Of a DNA stretch of 64,000 bases, positions 21,166 through 32,000 are shown in pieces. The stretch comes from Botrytis cinerea B05.10 (taxonomy: Eukaryota > Ascomycota > Leotiomycetes > Helotiales > Sclerotiniaceae): assembly GCF_000143535.2 (NCBI RefSeq), contig NC_037322.1, positions 1,488,001 to 1,552,000 of the forward strand, written 5' to 3'. Position 1 is the first letter of the stretch. Every line of letters starts with the position of its first letter. The notes beneath the pieces are model-generated. The model saw only the letters and a list, made by a program, of their open reading frames with translations, did not search any database and had not been told where the DNA came from. The position numbers were made by a program, and so were the translations under genes.

Positions 21166-22328
21166 TCAGAGAAAAGCTTTCCAAGCTCTATTCTTTGTTC
21201 TTTCCAGCCCCAAGAAATCTACCACTTGTGCTAAATGATCCACGCCCCAGAATCCCTTCGTTTCACCCGCGGGATTCGTGCATACCATCCACTATTTGTA
21301 CACACATACATGTCAGCAAATATTCCATTCTTCCACTTTCCCATCACACCATCGCAAACTTCCAATATCAAGAAACCCCCCCAAAAAATGAGACAAGAAG
21401 AAAACTCACAGGTAATCCAAAAGCTCCTTCCCGAACCGCTCTCTCATTATTTCCCATCACCGCCTCTTTACCCTTCCCCGCAATCTCTTTCACTACCAAC
21501 TCCATCTTTTCCTCTCCCACCACATGTTTCAACACGTCCTCCAAGAAACCCGGAGCCGTAATATTCTTCCCCTCCACCCAATACAATTCATAAAAACGAT
21601 CCAGACAATGGCACAAAACATCTTGAGCTCTGTTTTCCTCGGGAAACAAAAACGGCAACACACATAACGCGCGTTGAACTCTCAGCGTCATGTGAGGAAA
21701 GCCAATTGGTGTTGTAGAGGACATGGGGATGTTAAAGAGAGATGCCCAGTGCAGACGTTCGCGGTCGATCCATTTATCTTTATCTGGGGAAAGTGTTATC
21801 ATCACTAGAACATGAAGGACTCGTGCAAAAAGAAAGGAAGAAAGAAAGAAAGAAAGAAAGCCGGTGACGTGACAAACTTTTGACATTAATAGGTGGAGTA
21901 TTCCCAACATCCTTCATGATACCACCCAGGAACACAGGTACATATTCGACGTCGCATTTCGAGAATGCAGGATCATGCTAGAAGACGAAATCCATTATTA
22001 GCAAGCTCCATGATAACCAAGTCAAGAAACGAATCTTGATCACCCGTGAAAAGATTCCGGAAGCGAGGGATGGCGAGGTAAGATATTCTTCCATGCTCTT
22101 TCATTCATTCATTCGATTATACCAACTTCCAATCCAGATCTCCCTTGACCAGATTCTGAAGACAGAAACTTTTCTGTTATTTATCAGGTCTCATCAACTT
22201 TCGAGCCCCGTTCCACCCCAATCATTGCAGGTCTCACTTACCCTAAGAATCCAATAAGCCTCATAAGCAAACGGACTAACTGTATCAACGTATAACGTGA
22301 TTTTTGGTCTTGCTACCATATTTTGCAT
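21166..22328 (-). CDS. Kappa-class GST / DsbA-like oxidoreductase
   Basis: Four exons (22328-22242, 21977-21878, 21783-21410, 21291-21166) give 228 residues, the usual size for glutathione S-transferase kappa / 2-hydroxychromene-2-carboxylate isomerase-like proteins. The N-terminal beta strand and active-site Ser are in ITLYVDTVSPFAYEAY (Ser18). FLGGIMKDVGNTPP marks the insertion of the helical domain. The C-terminus WGVDHLAQVVDFLGL is the typical ending. The family conjugates or isomerises electrophiles with glutathione, in mitochondria or peroxisomes in animals; the fungal substrate is unknown. The second intron has an atypical GTTTGT donor and contains a (GAAA)n run, but reading frame and family match support it. 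The first Met (22328) was chosen; a second lies three codons downstream. Confidence 0.86.
21829..21860. repeat. (GAAA)n microsatellite inside intron
   Basis: About eight GAAA-type units within intron 2 of the GSTK-like gene. Confidence 0.85.
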
Positions 22329-22924
22329 GCTCAATCTTCCTTCTAAGTCTCCTATGAGCTCTCACGATCCAGATTACAAAATAGTTCAATGCAGCTTACT
22401 TCAATTCTTCAATCCTATATCCTCCGCTGAAGTAGGTAGAAAGCCAGCTTGGCGGGATATACCCACCCTAACGTTGAGTCACTCCGCACATCAAAATTCC
22501 AGTACCTCGGTTCTCGGTAATGTGGGGAAATCTCACTGCCCCTCATCATGCAGCTCATTCCTTACTAGATAATTATCACTATCTCATCCAACATCAAATG
22601 ATTACAGTATTTCACCAGGCCATCATTATCCATGTATTTCATTGTGGTCGTAAATATACTTCATGATTCATTCTAGGTGGGTATCATAATGTATCAGGTA
22701 GTCTAGAGTAATCGCAGCAAAAACATCTACCACAAGGACGCAAAACAAAGCAAGCATTACCATACCAAACCAAACCATCCTAACTCCCTAATCCACTAAT
22801 ATCTTTCTGTGTCTGTGTACCAATGTTACTCCATAAACACATCTCGAAAACATATTGTACTCCTCAGTGACCCTGTCTTCTAAAAGCAAATTTACAAACC
22901 CCCTGACGTTCTTTGTGACCCCGT
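22329..22924. other. Spacer between GSTK-like and DDHD genes
   Basis: About 0.6 kb. It holds the promoter of the GSTK-like gene and the 3' flank of the DDHD gene. No coding frame is supported. Confidence 0.5.
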
Positions 22925-25900
22925 TTATTTCTGGCTCTTCTTTCTCGCTCTCATGTTTGGCAAGGTATGCATCTTTCCCGGTCTCCTTCCAATTTCCACA
23001 CACAAGAAGCGGATAAAATCCCTAGAGTTCCAATAGCTACTATGAGCCGACAACATATCAATATACTGGTTGGCTAACATTCCTGGTCGATTTCCCAAAA
23101 TCCAATCTACCTGACCATTTTCATTCAACTGACAGAATTTCTTCTCGGCCATTTCCTCGGCCGTGAAATCATGGACTTCCATTTCCATTTGAGATGGCAT
23201 TTTGGTGATTAAAGTAGGTCTAGGCATTTCTCCAACATGCAGCGCTTCATCTTGAGACATGCCAGCAGCTGATTTCATAGCATGAGTCACTGCTGTCATG
23301 AAACTGCGAGAAGAGTCCGGTACTTCCGCTTCTTTGAGATTTGCCCCATATCGTGAGTCTACACACGCGTTCAAGCGATATGCGATAGGATCGTTGCAAT
23401 GCATGATGTTGTAAAGGTTGTCTACTGCCAAGCATCCAAATGTACCCGCATCACCAAAAATGTCTTTACTGCTGCCATTTTCGCATTCACAGCCAGGCTT
23501 AGAGATACCCTTCCTAGGGACTAAAGACTTGCTATCGAGTAGAAGGAAAAATGCGCATGGACTACCCGCGAGAAAGCAATTTGTTGTTTGAAAGTCAAAA
23601 TACTTGGTGTTGGGTCTCCATGAAAGCTCGGCTGCTAAGGTGGTGGGCTGTTTACTTAGCACTTCGATCGCCATGACACTACCGAGAGAGTGTGAAATAA
23701 GATGAACCCGACCATTCTTGTGGAAGCCTGGATTGTTCTTACACCAAAGGCGATATATTCGGTTGGCCTCGGCAATCAATGCTGCAATCATCTTGTGCTT
23801 GTGTCCAGACATATAGTATGGAATATCTAACATCACATCAGAGATAAGTTGGCGTACTCTCGGAATTGTTGGCTGGGTTATGTCGTCAAGAGAGAAATCA
23901 CAGCCTGGACGTTCTTTGTCTCCAGGCTTTCTTGGTCCACCATCTTCAAATGAAAGATTTGCACGCCAGTTGACAGGAAGCACTGTAAGGCCACAAAAGT
24001 CTTCTCGGAGCACCTTCTTCACATCGTCATCTGTTAATTCCCGTTTCATCTCACATCGGAAGCTGTTCACAGCATATGTGAAATTAAAGCTCTCCATGCG
24101 CTCCGAAAGTTTTTGACCAATGCCATGGACGACTAGACACAAATCAGTCACCTTTTCAGGTTCCTCTTGTGCCTTACATGCCGGGCACTCTTCCAGTATA
24201 TTATAGCCAGTATTACTATGCTTCGGGCTTTTGGTGTATACTTTCGTGGCGGTCATTGGTTTCTTTGAAAGATAAAGCTTATTCCAAGCCTTTCGATCGA
24301 ATCCACGAACGACGGGAATACCAACACATAGCCCACTTTTGATTTTTGCGAGAGGTCTGCGTCCGTAGTAAGCCGAAGGGCAAATGTTGGGCTTCAAAAT
24401 GAAGGCTTCTTCACAGTTCTTGTAGATGACTTGCGAATTCGGGTACTTTTTACTGATCGAGGTGGCTGCCCCAGGCTTTGAATCCGACTCTTCAACCTTG
24501 CCTTCTGCAGCAGCTTCGCCATGAAAGCAGCGTGCAGCGCAATGTGGATCTGTGGAGAGAATGTGTTTGGAAGGATCATAGTCTACAGTTCTGTCGTCAT
24601 TTTCCTTTTGCCAGAGACGGTGAACAATTTTCTCTTCGCCTTCAGCGCCAACTTCTATTGCAGAGTTAAGTTGATCATCCCATGTCTGAGACCAACACTC
24701 ATTCTCTCTGTAACCTTTCTCTAGTTGATTTGCGACAGCGGGCTCTACAGGACACATGTTATCTTTATAAAACCACGTGCCGTATATGCAAGGATACTGA
24801 TCATTGAGAGGTGACCAGTATATCGGCTTCAAAATCAAAGATGATAAGCTGACCGAATGAAGTCTACATGTGCCAACAGGAATTTCAACTTGGCATTTTG
24901 CATGATCCTTATGTTTATAAGCCTTGCACCCTTCAACCTCCATATCTTCGGTGGAATCGCGTTCATGTGAGATCCGAGAATCAGTGGGTGGCTCATCGTC
25001 ATATGTTGTGTAGTTCTGCATCTGAGGGCTTTCACCACGAGCAGGAAGTTTCAGAAATGGCCTTCCTGTTGTGCCAGAACCGGCAGTTTGAGCAGTTTTA
25101 GTGTATACATTTTCATTTCCGGTTGCAAGCACATCATGCTCAGATGCTTGCGGTTGAGGTTCGCAGGTGCATTTGTCATTTGTAGCATCTCCTTGATCGG
25201 GAACCATATAACCAACAGGAGACTCCTCGTCGGAGTCATCATATAGTCCACCGTCGTGATCGCCCGTGCCATCTGCCTGTCGTCTACCAAAAAATCTGCT
25301 TTTGCCCTTGAAACCTTTGCTCGACGTGAGAACATTTGGTTCCTCGTAGTCATGAGCTCCAGGTGTCGCGCTGTATTGCTGTGATTGGGTATCGTTAGAC
25401 TTTGATTTATGTACGTGTTTGGCCGAACTATTATTATCATGTAACTGATGCTGATGGGAGTGTGACTTATGTGTAAACGGCCTGGTCTGCTTGTGTGTTA
25501 CATCTTTAGTAGCATTCTCAAAAAGATTCTCTTTAGACGTAGACTTGTGTCCAGATGGTCCAGAAGAATGCTGAGCTAGATTGCTGTGCCTAGCTTTCTT
25601 TATGGCCATGGCAGCGTGTCGTTCTAATTCATCACAGCATTCCGATACATTTTCAGAAGATGCTTTCAATGTAGGCCTCTCGTTAATCTGCTTCCCAGAT
25701 GTTTGCCTCTCAGAAACTTCGTTATCTTTAGTTTTAGGGTCGTCACAGCAACTTCCAAATCTTGTTACGGGCCCGGAGTGATCTTGCTTAGATCTATCAT
25801 CGTTTCTCTTGTTGCAGCTACCTGAGAATACAGTCTCGGCCTCGGATTCTTTTCGTTTTGAAGCATTTTTGGCTTTGTCTCTGCCACAGACACCAGAAAA

Positions 25901-27490
25901 TTCTGTCCCAACATCGGATTCCTTTCGCCCAGAAGTCTCATCGGCTTTACTTTCATCACATCGGCCTGAAAAAATAATTTCGGCTTCGGATTGTTGTCGC
26001 TTAGAATTAGCATCAGCCTTACTATCATCACAGCAGCTTGGTATTCTTGACATCAGCGAATCTGAATTATCCTTTTTATCCTCAATGCAGCAAGCGTCTT
26101 CCTCGCTCTCGTGTGTTATGGAACCCTCTGTGTCTTCGACACTCTCGCTGCGGTGACGCTGATCTCTGTAGAATGAGGTTGGATCTGGCTCCGTTTGAGC
26201 TTTTAACTGTTCGTCAAACCATTTCTTTGTTTTTTCTATTTGATCCGTATCATCTTGGTCATTAATGGTAGCAGCCTTTCCCTTCCCTTTGTCACTCAAC
26301 TTCGTCTTGACAGGCTTCTTCTCCTCGGGTTCCTCATTGCAGGCCTTGTCTTCCAAGTTGAGTTCTTTTTCAGACCTTTCTCTTTCGGCCTTTCCTTTCC
26401 TGCAGTTGTGTTCCCAATGCTTAGATCTCTTCTTCTGATCGGTGCTATCTTGGTGAGAATCAATGTTGATACACAAACACTTGGGCTGATGGTTGTGTGA
26501 CTTGCATTCTTTGGGATTTCCTTTTTCTTGCTGGCCAGGTTTGAGTGATTCGGCTGGGAATGGTTCTGTAGGGCGGTTGTAGGTTGTTTTAGTTTCCTTG
26601 GATTTTCCGGTTGTGCAATTTGAGTCTTTTGGTGGCTGATTGCACGTACACTCAATTTCGGGGTCTTCTTCTGGTTTAGGTTCCTTAAGAGATCTTTCTC
26701 TCTTGCAATTGTGCTCACAGTGTTTGGATTGCTTGCTGTGATCGGTAGTATCTTCTTGAAGATTCTCCTTAGACTTACATTTGGTGATTGGCCCAGGAAC
26801 AGATGGCTTTTCATTGGTTTTGGGAGCGGATGCATGGGGTTGGTGAGTTTCGGCTTCAGCCACTTCTTGTGGAGCTTTGGGGCAAGACGCACATGCGCAC
26901 TTCCCTGCCTTCTTTCTGCACCAGAGATGACTCCCCTTGCAAGGGCAACCAATAGTTGATGGTGGAGTCTTTCCTTCCTTTGCTCCTACCTGAAGTTCTT
27001 GATGGCCGTTTGAAAATTCAGAGCGGGCCTTCTGTGGCTGCGTTGCCGATCCAGTCTTTGCCTGGTCTCTTTCCGTGTTCCCTGGAGTCGGCTTCAAAGA
27101 CTCCTTCAACTCCTTAACCTCGCGTTTGATTTTTGGTTTGAATCCGGTAGCACTGGTGATCATCTTATTTGTTATCGGCTCGATCCCTACCTTAGGCTTG
27201 CACGTCCGATTGTGACTTTTGCGGTCCCGCTTTGAACACATCCCCATCCATGCTTCCACAAGCACCTTATTATCGCATTTTGGGAACGGTCGTGGAGGAT
27301 GCCTCACATTCTTGGAGTCGGCTGTTGGGGGCGGTACAGCAGTGAGAGGATCATCGAGCGGAAGAGGGGAACAATAGAAGAACTGCGCTCGTATTGGGGG
27401 CATCTCCTCACACGGCTTGCGGACTTGCTCGCTGCTGCCAGGAGGAGCGAGGTCACATCCTTTTCCGAAGGTATGAATAGGTTGAGACAT
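22925..27490 (-). CDS. DDHD-domain phospholipase, 1521 aa, with Cys-rich insert
   Basis: A single exon. The N-terminal part (about 30-75, QFFYCSPLPLDDPLTAVPPP ... FPKCDNKVLVEAW) and residues ~880-1110 match intracellular PA-PLA1-type proteins (SPLNDQYPCIYGTWFYKDN; cf. yeast Ddl1, human DDHD1/2). The lipase block follows: LCLVVHGIGQ near 1115, the nucleophile motif SHSLGS near 1265, NCFLAGSP, and HCNDPIAYRL in the DDHD domain. This family hydrolyses phosphatidic acid and related phospholipids at membranes. Between ~90 and ~880 is a long disordered insert rich in Lys, Glu, Ser and Cys. It contains a ~24-residue tandem unit starting with Cys and ending FSG (about 484-580) and a duplicated SKHxEHNC segment. 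The insert is far larger than in typical homologues. The family assignment is firm; the insert function is unknown. Confidence 0.9.
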   Translation of the reverse strand: MSQPIHTFGKGCDLAPPGSSEQVRKPCEEMPPIRAQFFYCSPLPLDDPLTAVPPPTADSKNVRHPPRPFPKCDNKVLVEAWMGMCSKRDRKSHNRTCKPKVGIEPITNKMITSATGFKPKIKREVKELKESLKPTPGNTERDQAKTGSATQPQKARSEFSNGHQELQVGAKEGKTPPSTIGCPCKGSHLWCRKKAGKCACASCPKAPQEVAEAETHQPHASAPKTNEKPSVPGPITKCKSKENLQEDTTDHSKQSKHCEHNCKRERSLKEPKPEEDPEIECTCNQPPKDSNCTTGKSKETKTTYNRPTEPFPAESLKPGQQEKGNPKECKSHNHQPKCLCINIDSHQDSTDQKKRSKHWEHNCRKGKAERERSEKELNLEDKACNEEPEEKKPVKTKLSDKGKGKAATINDQDDTDQIEKTKKWFDEQLKAQTEPDPTSFYRDQRHRSESVEDTEGSITHESEEDACCIEDKKDNSDSLMSRIPSCCDDSKADANSKRQQSEAEIIFSGRCDESKADETSGRKESDVGTEFSGVCGRDKAKNASKRKESEAETVFSGSCNKRNDDRSKQDHSGPVTRFGSCCDDPKTKDNEVSERQTSGKQINERPTLKASSENVSECCDELERHAAMAIKKARHSNLAQHSSGPSGHKSTSKENLFENATKDVTHKQTRPFTHKSHSHQHQLHDNNSSAKHVHKSKSNDTQSQQYSATPGAHDYEEPNVLTSSKGFKGKSRFFGRRQADGTGDHDGGLYDDSDEESPVGYMVPDQGDATNDKCTCEPQPQASEHDVLATGNENVYTKTAQTAGSGTTGRPFLKLPARGESPQMQNYTTYDDEPPTDSRISHERDSTEDMEVEGCKAYKHKDHAKCQVEIPVGTCRLHSVSLSSLILKPIYWSPLNDQYPCIYGTWFYKDNMCPVEPAVANQLEKGYRENECWSQTWDDQLNSAIEVGAEGEEKIVHRLWQKENDDRTVDYDPSKHILSTDPHCAARCFHGEAAAEGKVEESDSKPGAATSISKKYPNSQVIYKNCEEAFILKPNICPSAYYGRRPLAKIKSGLCVGIPVVRGFDRKAWNKLYLSKKPMTATKVYTKSPKHSNTGYNILEECPACKAQEEPEKVTDLCLVVHGIGQKLSERMESFNFTYAVNSFRCEMKRELTDDDVKKVLREDFCGLTVLPVNWRANLSFEDGGPRKPGDKERPGCDFSLDDITQPTIPRVRQLISDVMLDIPYYMSGHKHKMIAALIAEANRIYRLWCKNNPGFHKNGRVHLISHSLGSVMAIEVLSKQPTTLAAELSWRPNTKYFDFQTTNCFLAGSPCAFFLLLDSKSLVPRKGISKPGCECENGSSKDIFGDAGTFGCLAVDNLYNIMHCNDPIAYRLNACVDSRYGANLKEAEVPDSSRSFMTAVTHAMKSAAGMSQDEALHVGEMPRPTLITKMPSQMEMEVHDFTAEEMAEKKFCQLNENGQVDWILGNRPGMLANQYIDMLSAHSSYWNSRDFIRFLCVEIGRRPGKMHTLPNMRARKKSQK

Positions 27491-29012
27491 GTTTCCTTGT
27501 ACTGCTGAAAATCAATAGGCAATCCGGCACAATGAGCACCGGTAGACTTACTGTTATGAAGAAGGTAATATTAGGTGATTAATAGGATTAGATAGATTAA
27601 ATACTGGTCACTGCTCTGCAAATGTGATCGTCGTCAAGAAATCAAAAGCAGAGACGGTATAGGAGTATTGATGGCGGTGTAACTGGTATTGGAACGGAAA
27701 GAATGTATAGAGAAAGGTAGGAGAGATGACGATGCTGCTGATGATGGTGTTGAAAGAGAATATGAAGACAGCAATGAAGATGGAGAAGAAGACGAAGAAG
27801 AAAAAGAAGCCATGAACAACCAAGATTGTCGCTGCCAATGTCAAGCAAGCATAAGGTAGGAAGGAAGTACTCACTCACTGTAGTCGTGTTCCTTTTGGAG
27901 GGCGTGGAGGCAACTGCAATCCAGACATGTGCAGTACAGTACAGTACAGTACAGTACAGCGGACTTTCTGTGTGAGATGACGTCTGCTAGGTTACGGGCG
28001 GCGCTTTGGGATTGGGGAACATCACATGCTACCTGGCAGCTTGACTGATAAGACAATGGAAGGGAAAAAGTAACTCTTGGAACCAACCTTATGAAGGAAC
28101 TGTGTGCGAATAGCCTCATTTCACAAATGGTGCCATGGTGGTCTCAAGGTCTGGAGGAATGAGCGAGCCGTCTTTCTTACAATGTTGATGTTTTCCAGTC
28201 CTCTCCAGGTTAATAATAACGAAAATAATCGATTGATTGAATAACGCCTGATGAATGGCGATTGCCGTGTGTCCGTCAGCAGTGTGTATGACGGTCTGCC
28301 CCTGCCTGGTAGGCGTGCACGCCTTGCCACTTTCAGAGGTGGGCCAATCCCTCATACCCTGCAACCTTGGACGAGACACTTTACATCGGACACCAGTAAC
28401 ACCAGTAACACCAGCAACAACACCCAGGCGCATCACGCTGCACATGGAGAATCACCAGCGTATTTGATCATCATTTGTTTTTGCATCTTACACTTTTTGA
28501 TGTTAAATAGTTACTACTGCTTGATATTATGAACGTTTGTTATTTCCTAAGACATCTACCAGCTGTTGTCTCGTTCTTCCCTGCAAACAGCTTTATTCTT
28601 CTCCATTCTCCTTACACACATGTAATGTAATCACAGTGTGCAATGCTGAGTACATGAGTAAAACAGGACTGAGGCCCAAACCTCGCCCAGGATGTTGAGA
28701 TGAGTTGAGACACCGAAGTAAATTAGCAAAACGGCAAAGAATGGGAGAAATCAGAAGAGCCAACGCGAGGACACTAAGACCAAATTAATACGGCGAAAAT
28801 AAGAAATTCATTATCCATTCCACAGTGCACAGATCAACCCATGTACAATCGTGAATCTCACGTTCCACGGAAAATCTTGTGCGCTGGAGTGTCTAACCTC
28901 CTGATAACAGGTCTTTTGGGTTTGAGTGAGTTCAAAGTCGATATAAATCAGTCGAATGACGGCGAAAATACATACATAAAACACATACACGTGTGCAGAT
29001 TGGTCAAATTAT
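27491..29012. other. Intergenic, 1.5 kb
   Basis: Promoter side of the DDHD gene and 3' flank of the next minus-strand gene. The GA-rich stretch 27700-27815 and the (GTACA)n array give open frames of biased composition that I do not accept as genes. Confidence 0.5.
27930..27959. repeat. (GTACA)n microsatellite
   Basis: Five copies of the 5-bp unit AGTAC, which is almost self-complementary, upstream of the DDHD gene. Confidence 0.9.
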
Positions 29013-32000
29013 CTAATTGGCGTAAGGTTCCGGAACGAGCTTCATGCCTTCATATGGATCACTGTGCAAAATGCTTGACGACAATTGTGGTTCCCGCTGC
29101 TTCTCATGGCCATTTCGTGAAGTAGTCCTCTCAGCTTTGGCAATGCGAATCGCCTCGTTGATTGACAGTCGAAGATGCTGGAGACGAAACATAATTTGTT
29201 CTGAACCACCAATGAGCTCTAATATCTGCTCTACATCAAACACCAGCTTCAAGAGAACAGTATCTGCATTGCAGAAGGTGCGGATAGACATGAGAGATGC
29301 CACCTGTTTCCAATTGTAAAGCATAGATGAGATGCGAACACAATCACCTAGTCGATTGCCATGGAATCGAAAGTTATACTGATTGGCAGTGACGAGATCC
29401 CGCTGAGTACCTTGGTCATACATAAATTCGACTACAGCAGGACGTCCCTTGTTTTTCCACGTGTCCACAGTCTTCTTGATGCTATCGATAGACATGCGAC
29501 CTTGGCTGAATTGTATCATGAGAAAGGTATTGGCTGTGTGAACTATCATAAGTTCCAGTTCAACCAAATATCTGGCCTGCTCATACGGATTGATGGAGAT
29601 AGACAAAACTGATATTCTATTCTTGTCAAATTTCATGTCGGCCTTTTCAGCCTGCTCAAAGTCAGTGATAAAAATGGCACGTAGAACTGGATATAACTTA
29701 CGAAGCCCTCGATTCTATTTTTGATCTTTTCCATCATTCCAGGCTTCTTGGGTCTATCCGCCTTCTGGGTCGATTTTGCATTCAAAACACTGGGTAACGC
29801 CTCATTTGCAGATGAGCCAAGCCAGCCATGCTCCCCAAACATTCTCTTCATTGGCGATCGCGATCTCTTCTTGGGAGAAATCGGAAGCAGATCCTGGCCG
29901 TGAAAATCGGGCTCGTCATTTTCAGCTACGTCGACCAAATTCTTTATGGGAGATCGAGTCATCTGACGATTGATTGTAGTCGAAGCAGTGCTTGAGTAAG
30001 ACTCATTGCTTTCATTTGATTTTACCTCCTTTCGGGCTGGGGTATATGTTGCAGAACGACCTCTGCCATCCGGTACGTCTTCATCAAATGAGCGTGAAAA
30101 CTGCTTGTAATGTTCGGTAGATGGCATACGAACTGGGGACCGCGATGATCGTTGGTAATCCCGCGCAGCTTGATAAGCCGGTGAGCCTGATGGCTGTGGA
30201 ATCTGGTCTCTGGCACCTTTGTCGACAGGAAGTCGAGACAGTTCAACAGTAGCAGCTCGACCGCGATTAGGTACACTTCGAGTGGGAAAAGCGTTTTGAA
30301 GGATTGGTGAGATAGATTCGACACCGGCATGATAGGCTCGATTATCAGAAGCAGGAGAGTCTTCGCGTGCTGCAAATTGCAACGGTGTGATGCTTGGGGA
30401 TGTGTCGCTACGTTGGAGACCATGGCCATGACCATGACTTGAGTGGTGGGGCGCCACCAAAAGATTCTTGCTATTTGCGGCATGGCCAACCGACCGTGAG
30501 TTTTTAACATGGCCGAGACTTGGTGACGAGGCAGGTCTGACATTATCATCAATGTGCATGAAGTCGGTCATTGTGGTCTGGCGCGACTCGTCCATAACCA
30601 GCGGGGTCTCTGGCTCGAACGTGTATGGGTTTCTGAAATTTTCAGCCTTGCGGCCGTACGAAGAACTGATCAATGTTAGAAAAATCCCAATGATAATTTG
30701 TTGTTTGGCTTACCTATAAGCAGGCATCGAGTGCAATGGCTGTTGTGGTTGAGGAGAATAAACAGATCCGGGAGATCCAATCGGAATAAAATCGCCAAAC
30801 AAACCACCAGAGGTAGTGGCAGAAGTGTCAGAGAAGTAGTATTGCTTGATTTCAGAAACAGTTGAGCGAGCAGGAGTATCAGGCGTGCTTGGTTGATCCT
30901 TTAACATGTCGAAATTCTTTATGCTGCGACTGTTTGGCTTGCGGGCTGCAATGTCTTCGTCGACTAGAAATGGTGTGGCCTGCTCAATTAATCCCAAACA
31001 CTCACGTTTTGGAATGGAAGATGAGCGAGGCGGATATCGGGTTTGCTCTAAGTTGCAGTTGTTATCTTTAGGTTCAATTTCTTGCTTAATCTGAACTTGA
31101 CTCGGCTGCTTGCAGATATACAAAGGTTGCGGAGGGCAAATTGTTGGGGATTGTAAGGTAGGGAGACGGCCTTGATTGAGTTCCATCAAGAATCTTTTCG
31201 CCGCATCGCTTATATTGTTCTCATTGTAAAGTGAACTGCCAGCGTGGTTATTAGGTCTATTGTCGCGAGTCGCTTGTTTGGCCCTCTTGTTTTGTTTTGG
31301 TAAACAGACATCGGCTGCACCGTCGAGATTCATGTCTTGCTTTCGAACTAGTTCGAACGCAACTATAGATGAAGACGATTCGTTCAAAGATTCCAAGGAA
31401 TATGAATTATTCAAGCGTTTTTTCGCAAAGTTGAATTCGTTTGCAGTCGTTTGTGAACTTAAACTCAGCAGAAACTCGGTTGTCAAGGGAATTGAACTTG
31501 TTGGGCTGTCCGCCTTTTGTGCACCAAAAGCGGCAGAAGATTCATCTCTTGTCGAAACCTGAATTTTTGAAAGGTATGAACGCTCAGATAATCGACCTGG
31601 TGGTGCAATATCTATCCCCCCTAGTGAGGTAGATGATTGCGACTTGGATAATTCAGGGACAGTCGCTTCGAAATTCTCCACTTTTGGGAACGTCATGTTC
31701 TGGGCTGTTGCAGTTTCAGCGTTGTAACTGTCGAGATAATCGACCCCAGAGTTAGACGAAACGTTACTTGCTTTTCGTGAAGGTTGTTTGGTGCTGCGTG
31801 GAAAGCGCTTATACCTGTTAAGGGGATCGAGGGACGATGGGGGACTGTAGACATCCGGTGATAGACGAGAATCTTCAGACTCTTCAGATTCTTCATCATA
31901 CTCCGAAGATGGCTCATTCCACTTCACAAGATTCCCAGAAGATTTTCGGTATTCTTGTTTGTATCGGCATTCCCAGGACTGGCATGTACCATCGTAGCTA

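Noticed and set aside
26296..26952. 218-aa ORF inside the DDHD gene
   Set aside because: Alternative-frame shadow of the low-complexity insert.
27608..27874. Ser/Phe-rich minus ORFs
   Set aside because: Translations of a GA-rich low-complexity stretch, open in three frames at once.
28116..28445. 109-aa minus ORF upstream of the DDHD gene
   Set aside because: Overlaps other frames of similar length; Val/Gly/Thr repeat comes from a short ACCAGTAAC tandem run.
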